Shown piece by piece: positions 30,471-40,727 of a stretch of DNA of 64,000 bases. The notes below the pieces were generated by a model. That model worked only from the letters and a program-made list of their open reading frames with translations. It ran no database searches and was not told the DNA's origin. The DNA comes from Rattus norvegicus (taxonomy: Eukaryota > Chordata > Mammalia > Rodentia > Muridae): positions 75,537,039 to 75,601,038 of the forward strand of contig NC_086026.1 of the NCBI RefSeq assembly GCF_036323735.1, read 5' to 3'. The position numbers and the translations under genes were made by a program. The stretch's first letter is position 1. Each line of letters begins with the position of its first letter.

Positions 30471-31439
30471 CTGAAACTTTTAAAAAATAAATGAAAGAGT
30501 TATCTTTTTAACTATTAAAAAAGTTTTGTTTTTTTTTTAAGTTTGTGTGTGTCCTTGGAGGCCAGAAGTGTTGGCTCTCCCTGCCTTCAAGTCAGTACAG
30601 AGCAGCAAACACTTTTAGTTGGGGGTGAGGGGAGATTAGAAGAGTAATGTGGGGACAAGCTTGATATCTTTTTAAAGAAATCAAACTTCTCAAATCACTA
30701 GAAAGCTGGAGGTGTTCAGTAAGGGATAAGGCTTAATTTCAGGATTTAGTGGTGTTCAAAGAACATAACACAGCTTTTACAAATTAAGTTTAGAAGGAGA
30801 AGCCTAGGATAGGAGAGGGGAAACCCTGCTTTCCCAAATCCCATAATAACCTGCTAAGTGAAGGGGAATTTTATCCTCTTTCCTGTCCGTATTCGCCGGT
30901 AAGGCCAGAAGATAATCTAGAGAAGGGAAGGTTGATGGGTTCATTTTTCTTGGTTGCTTTTGCAGTCACTGGACTAGGTATGTGTGACAAGACAGACCCC
31001 AGGGTCCTGAGAAGGCCAGCCCACTCACCTGAGGTCTGCCTCTCTCCCCTGCCCTCCGATTAGCACTCTCTGTTTCATCTGTTTATTCTGTTTCATTTTT
31101 TCCGTAGGCCAGAGGCATGATGAGCTGCTGCTGCCTTCTCGATTCCCCTTTCTTCTGCTCCGGTTTACCCGGTTCCCTTCACAGTTTGATCTTCCTTCTA
31201 TCAACCTTCCATTGAACTAAAAACTATACTCAAAAGTCCCTGAGCTTTGTCAAGATTCTAACTTCTGTCTAAAGCTTCTGCCCCACCCTCCTGCCAAGGC
31301 CCTCAGGATGCATTCTCTGCTCTGTTGGCTTCCCCCTTTGCACCTCCTTTCTCTACCAAACTGTTTTCTTATAAGTGACGTATTTAATAACAAATGCAAG
31401 CACACTGTAGCCCTTGTTGTCCTGCAGTGTTTATTGTTG

Positions 31440-31535
31440 ACCACTTTTTTGAGAGTCTTACTACGTAGCCCAGGATAGCCTTGAATTCTCCCACTTGTGT
31501 TCTTCCTGTAGCATTTGCTATGGCTAGACACTTCT
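31440..31535 (-). mobile_element. B1 SINE, partial
   Basis: Reverse: GAGAGTCTTACTACGTAGCC, AGGATAGCCTTGAATTCTC. Confidence 0.6.
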
Positions 31536-31559
31536 CTTTTCCCTTCTCTATTCTTTGCT

Positions 31560-31692
31560 TTTTCGTTTTGGTTCTTTTCTTTTTGAGCTAGGGTCTCAGG
31601 GTGTAGCCTAGGATGGCCTAGAAGTCAAGATTTTCATCCTTCAGTCTCCCAAGTGCCAGGATTTTAGGTAGGCGTGTGCCACCACAGCCAAC
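31560..31692 (-). mobile_element. B1 SINE
   Basis: Reverse: GAGCTAGGGTCTCAGGGTGT, AGTCTCCCAAGTGCCAGGA, GTGTGCCACCACAGCCAAC. Confidence 0.85.
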
Positions 31693-31776
31693 TTTTCAAG
31701 ATTCTCCTTGAGGATTTCCTTCCCTCTATACCAAGGAGTCTCAAACTAGGCTGCATATGAGAATAGCCTGAGAGTG

Positions 31777-32096
31777 CTGGAGAGAGAGCTCAACAGTTAA
31801 GAGCATTCACAGTCGTCGGGGTTGGGGATTTGGCTCAGTGGTAGAGCACTTGCCTAGGAAGTGCAAGGCCCTGGGTTCAGTCCCCAGCTCCGGAAAAAAA
31901 AAGGACCAAAAAAAAAAAAAAAAAAAAAAAAAGGGCATTCACCGTCTTTGCAGAGGACCGGGGTTGGTGGTTCCCAACGATCCTAACTTCCAGTCCCAGG
32001 GAATCTGAAGCCTTTTCCAGATGTCTGTGGGTGCCGGGCATGCACCTGGCTCACACATACACATGTAGGCAAAACATCCTTAAACAAAGACAACAA
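31777..32096 (+). mobile_element. B2-type SINE split by an ID element
   Basis: GTGCTGGAGAGAGAGCTCAAC head to 31817, then GCAGAGGACCGGGGTTGG onward with GGCTCACACATACACATG and GCAAAACATCC tail. Confidence 0.75.
31818..31932 (+). mobile_element. ID SINE nested in a B2
   Basis: Duplication GAGCATTCACAGTC (31801-31814) and GGGCATTCACCGTC (31933-31946); long A tail. Confidence 0.94.
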
Positions 32097-33037
32097 GACA
32101 ACAAAGTTTTAGACAACATTTTTGTTTCAAGGCATTCATGGTAACTGCAATATCCAGCCAAGTGCTTCTTGATGGATTCCGTGATTTTTCAACAACCGCT
32201 CTAGCCTCGGTGTGCACTTAGCACTATGTAACACTTGCTAGAACATTTCACTCTCTGACACACCTCCAAAATCACTACATGTGAAATTGAGCTAATTTGC
32301 CGTGAGCCTTTCCACCACGTGGGTGTGGGAGATGGGACTCAGGTATTCAGGCTTGGCTAAAGCACTGTCTTCCCCCGCCAGCCTCTATGATCCATGTTTT
32401 ATCTTAATACTTAAGTTTAAAATCTGAATCATCTCCCTTTTCTCTCTGTGCTTGTCTTCCAAAAGTTGCCACATGTTGTTAGTTCCTGTGAAACCACTTA
32501 GCTGCCTGTCCTGTCTCTGTCTCCATTGTCACGAGCTGATTTTAAGCCAAGCTTTTCAGTGGCTGTCTCTAGCTCTTCTCTTTGGTTCTGGGTCTTGCAG
32601 CTAGTGTGAGTAAATTAGCAGTCAGAGTGCACCACTGTCCTTCCCACTTCCTTGTTCGTCTCCTGAGGAATCCCTGTTGCCTGTGGCTAGTTGTGAAACA
32701 CCCTGGTGGTTGGGCCCCACCCTTCTTTTCTGCTCTTTCCTTTGCTGGAAACAAGCGAAGGAAGCGCCTGGTGGTTCTTTCTTTTAGTCTAAATGTGATA
32801 CGTTGACAGGCTGTTCATTTTCAGGCTTAATCTCACTTTCTCTCCAACCAAGACTCCTCTGGAGCTCCCTTCCTATTCCCCCTATTAGTACCTCCCATGG
32901 TTTTGAATTAAGAATTGGATATAGTCTGATAATGATTTAAGAAAATTGTTTTCTCAAAGGTAACTGTTAGTGGAAATTTCTGTCAGATACTTGGGAGTTG
33001 CTGAAATATTTGATTAAAAGGAAGTTAGGGCGGGGTG

Positions 33038-33230
33038 GTGGGCCTGAAGAGATGGCTGAACACTGGCTGTTCTTGCAGAGGACCTGTGTTCAGTTCCTTA
33101 AGCACAGGGCCACTCACAGCCGTCATTCCAGGGGATCTCGAGGCCCTCATCTGGCTTCGTGGCCACTACATACACATAATACACAGGCATATATGGAGGC
33201 AAAACATACACATAAAGTCAAAATATATCT
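33038..33230 (+). mobile_element. B2/B3-type SINE
   Basis: GGCCTGAAGAGATGGCTGAA, TGCAGAGGACCTGTGTTCAG, CATATATGGAGGCAAAACAT tail, about 95 bp from Ciao2a exon 2. Confidence 0.8.
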
Positions 33231-33325
33231 TTGAAAATAGTCGGTGCTTCAGCTGAGATGAGAATCACCATCCTCACTTTGAATATTCATATTTTAATTT
33301 AATACCTTGTCTCTGATGCCTCTAG

Positions 33326-33490
33326 ATTTGATTCGAACTATCCGGGACCCAGAAAAGCCCAATACTTTAGAAGAACTGGAAGTGGTCACAGAGAGTTGTG
33401 TGGAAGTTCAAGAAATAAGTGAAGATGACTATTTGGTTATTATCAAGTTCACACCAACAGTACCTCATTGCTCTTTGGCAACTCTTATTG
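33326..33490 (+). CDS. Ciao2a: Ciao2a coding exon 2 (MIP18 core, reactive cysteine)
   Basis: A 165-nt exon (phase 1 in and out) encoding residues 42-96: DLIRTIRDPEKPNTLEELEV through FTPTVPHCSLATLI. It contains two hallmarks of the family: the DPE motif (residues 49-51) and the TPTVPHCSLATL block with the invariant cysteine at residue 90 used in the iron-sulfur targeting role. Acceptor CCTCTAG|ATTTG, donor ATTG|GTAAGG. Because its length is a multiple of three, skipping it would keep the frame but remove both motifs. Confidence 0.98.
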
Positions 33491-33717
33491 GTAAGGGTGT
33501 GTGTGTGCATGCGTGCGTGTGTATGTGTGTGTACGTGGATGCATGTGAATTCTATTTTTTATTGTTAAGTGTGTGTCACTATGAATGCTTTTTGAAATTT
33601 TAATTAATCTTTTTGTGTATAGGTATTTTATCTGCATGTATGTCTGAGCACATGTGCATGCAGTGCCAGCAATGACCTGCTAAGTCATCTTGATGGCATT
33701 AAATAAATAAATAAATG

Positions 33718-33770
33718 TTTTTTTGTTTTTTCTCGGAGCTGGGGACCAAACCCAGGGCCTTGGGCTTGCT
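33718..33770 (-). mobile_element. 5'-truncated ID SINE
   Basis: Reverse ID 3' half only: T-tract, TCTCGGAGCTGGGGACCAAAC, CAGGGCCTTGGGCTTGCT, then stops. AAATAAATG flanks it. Confidence 0.85.
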
Positions 33771-33786
33771 AGAAATAAATGCTTTT

Positions 33787-33896
33787 TTTTTTTTTTTTTT
33801 TTTTTTTGGTTCTTTTTTTTTCGGAGCTGGGGACCGAACCCAGGGCCTTGCGCTTCCTAGGCAAGCGCTCTACCACTGAGCTAAATCCCCAACCCC
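33787..33896 (-). mobile_element. ID SINE
   Basis: Complete reverse ID; perfect 15-bp duplication GAAATAAATGCTTTT at 33772-33786 and 33897-33911. Confidence 0.97.
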
Positions 33897-33964
33897 GAAA
33901 TAAATGCTTTTAACTATACTTTGTTTTAAATTTTTGCATATCTTGGTCTACCAGTGGCTTATTT

Positions 33965-34102
33965 TAGGGGGTGGGGTTCGAGACAGAGTTTCATTTTGTA
34001 GCTTTGGGTGTCCTAGACCAGGCTGGCCTCAAACTCATAGATATCCGCTTGCCTCTGCCTCCTGAGTGCTGGGATTGAAGGTGTGCACCACCATGCTTGT
34101 CT
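33965..34102 (-). mobile_element. B1 SINE
   Basis: Reverse: CGAGACAGAGTTTCATTTTG, CCAGGCTGGCCTCAAACTCA, GTGCTGGGATTGAAGGTGTG. Confidence 0.93.
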
Positions 34103-34478
34103 TCTACCAGTGGCATTTAATAAAGCCTAATGATTTCATCCGTTATACTTGTGTGCCAGTTGGCCCAGCAGAAGAGGCCTGGCCTTTGTGGTGCTCAGTG
34201 TGAGCTCTGCTGAGGTTCTACCTCCAGAAGTCACCTTGCAGGGTGACTTTGGTTCACCGTGTAAGGAATGGACGCAGCTCCCTGGATTTACTGGGGGAGC
34301 CCATGAAACTCTACTGTAAATTTCCTCGTGGTACCAAGCTCACAGGAGACCCACACTGGGAGGAACAGGGCTGTTTTTCTGCTGCCATGTAGTATGTGGA
34401 TGTCGTTTGAGTTTTTGGTTTTTCTGGAGCCAGTAAGAAGGGATAATTAGATAATTAGATCTTTTTCCCCTGTCTTAG

Positions 34479-34528
34479 GACTGTGCTTAAGAGTAAAGCT
34501 CCAGCGATGTCTGCCATTCAAACACAAG
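34479..34528 (+). CDS. Ciao2a: Ciao2a coding exon 3
   Basis: A 50-nt exon encoding GLCLRVKLQRCLPFKHK (residues 97-113), continuing the MIP18 fold from TLIG. Acceptor TGTCTTAG|GACTG, donor CACAAG|GTAAGA; exit phase 0. A reverse B2 begins only about 22 bp past the donor. Confidence 0.97.
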
Positions 34529-34549
34529 GTAAGAAGCTTGTTACTGTCT

Positions 34550-34741
34550 TTTTTTTTTTTTTAAAGATTTATTCATTTATTATATATAAATACACTGTAT
34601 CTGTCTTCAGACACACCAGAAGAGGGCATCAGATCTCTTTACAGATGGTTGTGAGCCACCATGTGGTTGCTGGGATTTGAACTCATGACCTCTGGAAGAG
34701 CAGTCGGGTGCTCTTAACCGCTGAGCCATCTCTCCAGCCCC
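34550..34741 (-). mobile_element. B2 SINE close to the exon 3 donor
   Basis: Full reverse B2; GCTTGTTACTGTCTT at 34536-34550 and again from 34743 is the target duplication. Confidence 0.97.
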
Positions 34742-35010
34742 CGCTTGTTACTGTCTTAAACCCAGGGCCTCACATGAGCTCAGCCAGGACCCTGCCACTG
34801 AGCCTGTCCCATAGATTGCCTTGGATATCTATCTAGTTCATTTTAATGACATTGACAGCATGCGCATTCTATGACTTAGTATGTTTTTAGTGTTGGTGTT
34901 TTAAAGTGTGTTCTTTCTTATATAGCGCCATATAATATTCCAATTAAACAGAGAGACCTTGTTTAATTTTACTTTCTTACCAGTTTTTAGGCATTTGAGT
35001 TGTTCCCACT

Positions 35011-35106
35011 TTTTTTTTTTTCTTTTCTTTTTTTCGGAGCTGGGGACCAAACCCAGGGCCTTGCGCTTGCTAGGCAAGCGCTCTACCACTGAGCTAAATT
35101 CCCAAC
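35011..35106 (-). mobile_element. ID SINE
   Basis: Reverse ID; short CCCACTTTTT-type flanks on both sides. Confidence 0.95.
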
Positions 35107-35134
35107 CCCCACTTTTTGTTAAAAATGCTGTTTT

Positions 35135-35332
35135 GGGGCTGAGAAAATGGCTCAGTGGTTAAGGGCACTGGTTGTGCTTGCCAAGGTCCTGAGTTCAATT
35201 CCCAGCACCCATGTGGTGGCTCACAACCATCTGTAACTTTAGTTCTTCTTTTGACCCCCATTGGCACATGGTATGCATACATACATGCAGGTAAAACATC
35301 TATGCACATAAAATAAATAAATCTTAAATATG
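35135..35332 (+). mobile_element. B2-type SINE
   Basis: GGGCTGAGAAAATGGCTCAG head; AGCACCCATGTGGTGGCTCA; AAATAAATAAATCTTAAAT tail. Confidence 0.9.
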
Positions 35333-35467
35333 TACATAACTGTTCCCCCATTTGTCCAACAACACTCTCTATGGTAGTGTTCCCTCCCGCACTGCCCCTC
35401 CCCCATCACGGCTCTCATTAGTTATGTCTAGACTTTATATAGGCAAGAGTAGTTCCTTGCTCTTATC

Positions 35468-35578
35468 TTTCAAGAGACAGGATCTCATCATGTAGCCCAG
35501 GCTGGCCTTGAGTTCAAGGCTATCCTCCTGCCTTAGCTTTCCAAGCTCTGGCATTATAGGCATCCACCAGCACACCTA
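35468..35578 (-). mobile_element. B1 SINE
   Basis: Reverse: AAGAGACAGGATCTCATCAT, CAGGCTGGCCTTGAGTTCAA, CATCCACCAGCACACCTA. Confidence 0.88.
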
Positions 35579-35831
35579 GAGATCTTGACACTTGTGAAGA
35601 GTGTAGACATTTTAGATTCTCTCTCAAATTCAGTTTTCAGATGTTTCATGATTAGACTGTTAGGCATTTTTGGAAAAAAAACAATAAATATGTTTTCATT
35701 TCATAGCGTGAAGAGGCTATAGTTTTAGTTAGTCCCACTATTATGACAGTTGCCTCTATTTGGTTATACTGAGAAACATTAATAATTCACATAGGAATGG
35801 GAGTGAATGCTTGACTCTTCATCTCTGTTGG

Positions 35832-35986
35832 CCTCTTTTTTTCATAGTAAGACAGGGTCTCACCATGCAGCTCTAGCTGTCCTGGAACTCACTATAGTTG
35901 ACCAGGCTAGCTTCAAACTCACGGAGAGACACCTGCTGCTGCCTCCCAAGTTCTAGGATTAAAAGGCATCTGCCATTGTGCCCACC
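35832..35986 (-). mobile_element. B1 SINE
   Basis: Reverse: AAGACAGGGTCTCACCATGC, GCTGTCCTGGAACTCACTAT, CCATTGTGCCCACCC. Confidence 0.9.
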
Positions 35987-36095
35987 CAATGGCTATTTCA
36001 GAATGATGAGTCATGTGTAAATTTTAACTGTTAAACCTTTGTTTTTCATGGAGTTTTCTGCTACTGGGGGGAATCTGGATAGTGGTCTTTTTGAT

Positions 36096-36256
36096 TGTGT
36101 GTATGTATGAGTGAGAATGGTGTGTGCCATGGTACATGGATGGAGTCAGTTCTCTCTGTCTATTGTGCGTTTCCATTGTGCATTTCAGGTATTGAATTCA
36201 GGTCATCAGACTTGTATGGGGAGCACGTCTACATACTGAACCATCCCACCAGCCCT
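36096..36256 (-). mobile_element. B3 SINE, diverged
   Basis: Reverse: TGTGCCATGGTACATGGATG, ATTGAATTCAGGTCATCAGA, CTGAACCATCCCACCAGCCC. Confidence 0.75.
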
Positions 36257-36282
36257 GTTTTGTGGTTTTAAAAGAAACTGAA

Positions 36283-36384
36283 GGGGGTTGGGGATTTAGC
36301 TCAGTGGTTGAGCGTTTGCCTAGCAAGCGCAAGGCCCTGGGTTCGGTCCCCAGCTCCGAAAAAAAAAAAAAAAAAAAAAGAAAA
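36283..36384 (+). mobile_element. ID SINE
   Basis: Perfect duplication AAAAGAAACTGAA at 36270-36282 and 36385-36397. Confidence 0.96.
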
Positions 36385-36399
36385 AAAAGAAACTGAAAC

Positions 36400-36518
36400 A
36401 AGTGGGGTGTGGTAGTGCACACCTTTGATCCCATCACTTGGATCTCTAAGTTTGAGCCTAGCCTGGTCTACAAAGTGGGTTCCAGGGTGCCCAGGGCTGT
36501 TACACAGAGAAACCTTGA

Positions 36519-36563
<45 letters not shown>
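36400..36563 (+). mobile_element. B1 SINE with (GA)n tail
   Basis: GGGGTGTGGTAGTGCACACC, CTAGCCTGGTCTACAAAGTG, then about 20 GA units (36523-36563). Confidence 0.88.
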
Positions 36564-36569
<6 letters not shown>

Positions 36570-36867
36570 CGAATGAACTAGATAGTTCTGAATGTTTTTC
36601 TCTTGAAAACTGCTGACCTCTGTGCTGTGTGGATTCTGTGTTGCCCTCTCACAGGCTTGCCTTAGCCACAGGATTTGCAGCAGTTTTGTGGTTGTATTAA
36701 AAGCTCTTGGGCTTAGGGGTTGACTAATTTCTGGGGCTAACAAGGCTAGGCAAGACGGCTTTACTGGTAAACACGTGGGAAGATGAAGGGAGATAACAGG
36801 AAAAGGAGGATGCACATGGATGCAAGACCTACATATTTGTCTCATTTTTGTAAAGCTGTGACTGCTG

Positions 36868-36879
36868 TGTCCGTGTGTG

Positions 36880-36943
<64 letters not shown>
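36868..36943 (+). repeat. (GT)n microsatellite
   Basis: GT tract interrupted by three CCGTGT units. Confidence 0.96.
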
Positions 36944-36946
<3 letters not shown>

Positions 36947-37244
36947 GTGTATGAGTGTATAGAAGCGAGGAAGAAGCAAGTACACTTCTAGATTGTGGAT
37001 GTGGTGCCCCTGGGAGGTGGGATTAGTTACAGATGGGAAGAGGGTGAGGGCAGGGCAAAGATCACGTGACATCTGTGCGTATTCATACAGAAATTCAGGA
37101 GCGCCCCCTGCAGGTCAGTTGGGGGAAATGCTTTGGTTCCATCCTGAAGTTAACAGCATGGTTTGGACTTCCCTCTCCTCCATCCTGGGTCTGCCCTATA
37201 CACCCCTGGATTCTGATGTTTTGCTTTGTCTCTCTTCTCTCTAG

Positions 37245-37290
37245 CTGGAAATTTACATTTCTGAAGGAACTCACTCGACAGAAGAAGACA
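37245..37290 (+). CDS. Ciao2a: Ciao2a coding exon 4
   Basis: A 46-nt exon encoding LEIYISEGTHSTEED (residues 114-128) plus one base. The SEGTHSTEED turn is strongly conserved in the MIP18 family. Acceptor is TCTCTCTAG|CTGG after a strong pyrimidine tract; donor GACA|GTAAGT. Confidence 0.97.
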
Positions 37291-37814
37291 GTAAGTGAAA
37301 ATGGCTGCAGCTAATACTTTTGTCTTGGGTACTATGTTGTCAGTCAACCGCCCTAGCTGATATACTGGGGTACCTTGCAAAAAAGAGGGGACACCACAGT
37401 TATGCTCTCCCTTCACAGGTGGGGAAGCCTTTAAAGGAAGTCATTTTTCACTGGATCCTGTAAACTAGAGCCTGTGGATATTAACTGGTTCAGACCCCAC
37501 ACAGATCTGTAAACACGCCCAGCTCTAGAGCTCTTGAGCTATGGAGGCTTGGTTCTCTAACAGTGCCTTAGCTGTATGGAAAGTTGAAACCGAGAATCTC
37601 ACAAGTCATATGTTAGGGAATTTGTGGGGGTAGGGTTGAGGGTGGGTCTGGGTTAATGTGGTAGAATGGAAATGGGGGTGGCTTTATATCCCCTCTTCTG
37701 TAGAGAGAAGACAATCAATAGTTATTTGAAAATTGTAGAAGTGGGATTTGAAAACAGCAAAAGACAAAATGTTTCCTAATTAGTTATGTGGTACATGGAA
37801 AGTAGAATTTTTAA

Positions 37815-38008
37815 TCTTTTTTTTTTAAAGATTTATTTATTTATTTATTATATATAAGTACACTGTAGCTGTCTTCAGATACACCAGAAGAGGGCATCGG
37901 ATCTCTTTACAGATGGTTGTGAGCCACCATGTGGTTGCTGGGAATTGAACTCATGACCTCTGGAAGAGCAGTCGGGTGCTCTTAACTGATGAGCCATCTC
38001 TCCAGCCC
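37815..38008 (-). mobile_element. B2 SINE
   Basis: Full reverse B2; AAAGTAGAATTTTTAA on both sides (37799-37814 and from 38010). Confidence 0.97.
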
Positions 38009-38046
38009 GAAAGTAGAATTTTTAAACAAATGATAGAAAATAAGTG

Positions 38047-38375
38047 TCTTAGTTAGGGTCTTATTGCTGTGAATAGACGTCATGACCAATGTAAGTTTTA
38101 TAAAGGACAACATTTAATTGGGGCTGGCTTACAGGTTCAGAGATTCAGTCCATTATCATCAAGGTGGGAGCATGGCAGCATCCAGGCAGGCATGGTGCAG
38201 GAGGAGCTGAGAGTTCTATGTCTTCATCTGAAGGCTGCTAGCAGAAGACTGCCTTCTAAGCAGCTAGGAAGAGGGTCTCCAAGCCCACCTCCACAGTGAC
38301 ACACTTCCTGCAACAAGGCCACACCTGCTAATAGTGCCACTCCCTGGACCAAGCATATGCAAACAACCACAACAA
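38047..38375 (+). repeat. LTR-like rodent repeat, solitary copy
   Basis: CTTAGTTAGGGTCTTATTGC, ACAACATTTAATTGGGGCTG, GTGCCACTCCCTGGACCAAG. Same family as 5207-5514, alone here, like a solo LTR. Confidence 0.7.
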
Positions 38376-38410
38376 GCAAAGAAAAGAGCATTGGAAGTGT
38401 TTGCTTTCTG

Positions 38411-38535
38411 CCAGGCGTAATGGCCTTCAGTACCAACACTCAGGAGGCAGGGGCAGGCAGATCTGAGTTTGAAGCCAGAGTGACATCCAGGCCAGTTAGG
38501 ATTACATAGTGAGACCCTGTCTCAAGTAAACAATA
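38411..38535 (+). mobile_element. B1 SINE
   Basis: GCCAGGCGTAATGGCCTTCA, GGAGGCAGGGGCAGGCAGAT, GAGACCCTGTCTCAAG. Confidence 0.88.
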
Positions 38536-38832
38536 AGAGTGCTTGTGTGTCAGCATCACTGAATAGATGAAGAGATAGAGAAGAGCAGGGTGGGGAGGGG
38601 GAACGGGAGGTCATGGGTGGGGTGAGAGGGAGGATAGTGAGCCCTGAAGCACGCTGTAATAGAAGAGCGCTGAGAGAGACACTTGCTGTGTCAGAGGGAC
38701 AGCCCTCTAGCCTGTCCTGGAAGCCTGTCAGGTAGGAGAACAATGAAAAGCATGTCCTAGGTTTTATAGATCCCTGAGGATTAATGCTCCAGACTCCTGA
38801 GCTGAGGCACTTTACCTCTCACTTTATTTGCT

Positions 38833-38835
<3 letters not shown>

Positions 38836-38889
<54 letters not shown>
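38836..38889 (+). repeat. (GT)n microsatellite
   Basis: About 27 GT units. Confidence 0.97.
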
Positions 38890-38893
<4 letters not shown>

Positions 38894-39058
38894 CCTCCAT
38901 GCATGACTGCGTATCACTATCATGCCTCCAGGGCCTTCAGAGCCCAGCAGAGGACGTCAGAGTCCCTGGAGCTGGAGTTACAGTTATTAGCTGCCATCTA
39001 GGTTCTGGGAACGGAAAGCAGCCAGTGCTCTTAATCTCTGAGCCACCTTTTCAGCCCT
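38890..39058 (-). mobile_element. B3/B2-type SINE
   Basis: Reverse: CTGGAGCTGGAGTTACAGTT, CATCTAGGTTCTGGGAAC, TGAGCCACCTTTTCAGCCC. Confidence 0.8.
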
Positions 39059-39079
39059 TACTTTATTTATTTTATTTAC

Positions 39080-39295
39080 TTTTTATAGTGCTTCAGATGG
39101 AACCCAGGGCTTCAGATGTGCGAGGCCAGAGCTGTACCACTGAGCTACACCCCAGCCCACTTTGTTTGTTTGTTTCTTTGTTTGTTTATAAAACTTGGTC
39201 TCACTTTGTAGAACAGGCTGGTCTAGAACTCACAGTTCCTTCTGCCTCTGACAGCTGAGTGCTGGGTAAAGACAGGCCCTACCATGCCTGCCCAG
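39080..39295 (-). mobile_element. B4 SINE (ID-like plus B1-like halves)
   Basis: Reverse: ID-like half with AACCCAGGGCTTCAGATGTG and CCACTGAGCTACACCCCAG, then B1-like half with AGAACAGGCTGGTCTAGAAC. Confidence 0.7.
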
Positions 39296-39504
39296 ACACT
39301 TAGAATTTTTGCCATGTAAACAATGCTTTAGTTTGAAAAACAGGCTTAAGTGGGAAAAGCAACCGTTTTGAATTTCACTCTGAATGTAACTGTGTAGAAA
39401 TATGTGTCTGGATGGTGCCGGGAAGGAAATCAATCCCAGTTGGTTGTAGAGCACTAAGAGTGTTTTTCTCTTGAGACTGCCTTCAGGACCTTAGTCATCG
39501 ATGG

Positions 39505-39661
39505 AGTTAGGATGGATTAGTTAGAAGCACTTGCTGCTCTTCCTGAGGACTGGGGTTCAGTGTCCAGTACTCACATCAGGGGGCTCACAGTCACTCAGAG
39601 CTTCAGCCCCAAGGGATCCAGGGCCTTGTTCTGGCTTCCATAAGTGTGAGCAGTGCACAGA

Positions 39662-39697
<36 letters not shown>

Positions 39698-39740
39698 TAT
39701 GTCTGTGCATGCACACACACGCATGTGTGTGCACAAGAGG
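39505..39740 (+). mobile_element. B3-type SINE with (GT)n
   Basis: TTAGAAGCACTTGCTGCTCTT, CCTGAGGACTGGGGTTCAGT; (GT)n at 39665-39697. Confidence 0.7.
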
Positions 39741-39880
39741 AAAAGGTCTAAGAAACTGTATGAAGAGTAGTTAGCTGTAAGTTCTCAAGGAGTTAAATTC
39801 TTTTGTTTTAGCAGGCTGGAGAAATGCTGTCTGATCTCTGTCAACGCTGTTCTGTTAACTTTTGTCCTTGTGTTTTGCAG

Positions 39881-39978
39881 TCAACAAGCAGATAAATGAC
39901 AAAGAGCGAGTGGCAGCTGCAATGGAGAACCCCAACCTTCGGGAGATTGTGGAACAGTGCGTCCTCGAGCCGGACTGA
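39881..39978 (+). CDS. Ciao2a: Ciao2a coding exon 5 and stop
   Basis: With the A from exon 4 this encodes residues 129-160, INKQINDKERVAAAMENPNL then REIVEQCVLEPD, and the TGA stop at 39976-39978. This is the conserved C-terminus of CIAO2A with its helix and the VEQCVLEPD end. The acceptor is TTTTGCAG|TCAAC. Total length 160 residues equals the human protein. Confidence 0.98.
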
Positions 39979-40086
39979 CGCCTTCCTAAGAGCCAGTGGC
40001 CTGGAAGCATTTGATCTGCTTGTTTAAATCCTTTGAAAAATGTAGAGGACACATGTCGACTATATAGGTGATTTGTACCTCAGACC

Positions 40087-40246
40087 TTTTTTTTTGTTTT
40101 TTGTTTTTTCAAGACAAGGTTTTTCTGTATAGTCCTGGCTGTCCTGGAACTTGTTCTGTTGACCAGACTGGCCTTGAACTCAGAGATCCACCTGGCTCTG
40201 TCTTCTGAAAGCTGGGATTAAAGGTGTGAGCCACCACTGGCCAGCC
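40087..40246 (-). mobile_element. B1 SINE in the 3' UTR
   Basis: Reverse B1: CAAGACAAGGTTTTTCTGTA, GGCTGTCCTGGAACTTGTTC, GAGCCACCACTGGCCAGCC. Confidence 0.93.
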
Positions 40247-40480
40247 TTCAGAGTGTTTTTTTAAAAGGCTTCTTTCTGAGCAGATTTCAGTTATGAGGTA
40301 AATTCTAATTGTTCAGTGAGTAACATTCTCAGGATTTCTAACTCAAGTGATCATACAGAAAAATATTTTCTAGTTATTATGTGTAAAATGTTACTATTTT
40401 TCTGATGACCATTCTGATACAACTGTTTTTCATGTCAAATATCTACTGTGCCCAAATGTATTTGATTTAAATCATTCTAA

Positions 40481-40486
40481 AATAAA
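40481..40486 (+). terminator. Ciao2a: Ciao2a poly(A) signal
   Basis: AATAAA in an A+T-rich context, about 500 bp after the stop codon, followed by TGACAGATGATTC. Confidence 0.75.
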
Positions 40487-40727
40487 TATGACAGATGATT
40501 CTTATAATGGCTCACCTTAGATTTTTACTGAATTATAAATTCTAATATAAATGGGGACTTTTAACAGGCATCTCCAGAGCTGTGTTCTCTGATTGTTATG
40601 TAGAGTGAAGTCTGAAAATGAAAGGGACTCCTCGAGGTGAGACCCTGCTTTCCTTTTTTGGAGAACCCTAGACCCGTTCATTCATTCAGAGCTGAGGGTC
40701 ATGTGGGAGGGTCAGGTGACTTACACA

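Larger units (their letters stand above)
28839..33325 (+). other. Ciao2a: Ciao2a intron 1
   Basis: About 4.5 kb with GTAATT donor and CCTCTAG acceptor. Repeats are listed separately. A MIR-like remnant lies near 29345-29450 (TACACAGACGGGGAGATGG). Segments 28850-29340, 29650-30275, 30615-31435 and 32100-33035 are unique and show nothing recognisable. Confidence 0.85.
33491..34478 (+). other. Ciao2a: Ciao2a intron 2
   Basis: About 1 kb. It opens with a (GT)n-rich stretch (33498-33540). It holds a truncated and a complete ID, a B1, and then unique sequence from 34105 to the TGTCTTAG acceptor. Confidence 0.85.
34529..37244 (+). other. Ciao2a: Ciao2a intron 3
   Basis: About 2.7 kb, mostly SINEs. 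Non-repeat stretches are 34745-35010, 35580-35830, 36565-36745 and 36960-37244; none shows an additional exon. Confidence 0.85.
37291..39880 (+). other. Ciao2a: Ciao2a intron 4
   Basis: About 2.6 kb. Unique at 37291-37800 and 38540-38830 with nothing recognisable; the remainder is repeats listed separately. Acceptor TGTTTTGCAG. Confidence 0.85.
39979..40505 (+). other. Ciao2a: Ciao2a 3' UTR
   Basis: Sequence from the stop codon to a canonical poly(A) signal AATAAA at 40481-40486; cleavage is expected about 15-25 nt later. A reverse B1 occupies the middle, so the mature 3' UTR should carry an antisense B1. Confidence 0.75.

Noticed and set aside
36993..37314. Plus-strand frames of about 80 codons covering Ciao2a exon 4
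   Set aside because: They read the exon in the wrong frame; the phase from exon 3 selects LEIYISEGTHSTEED.
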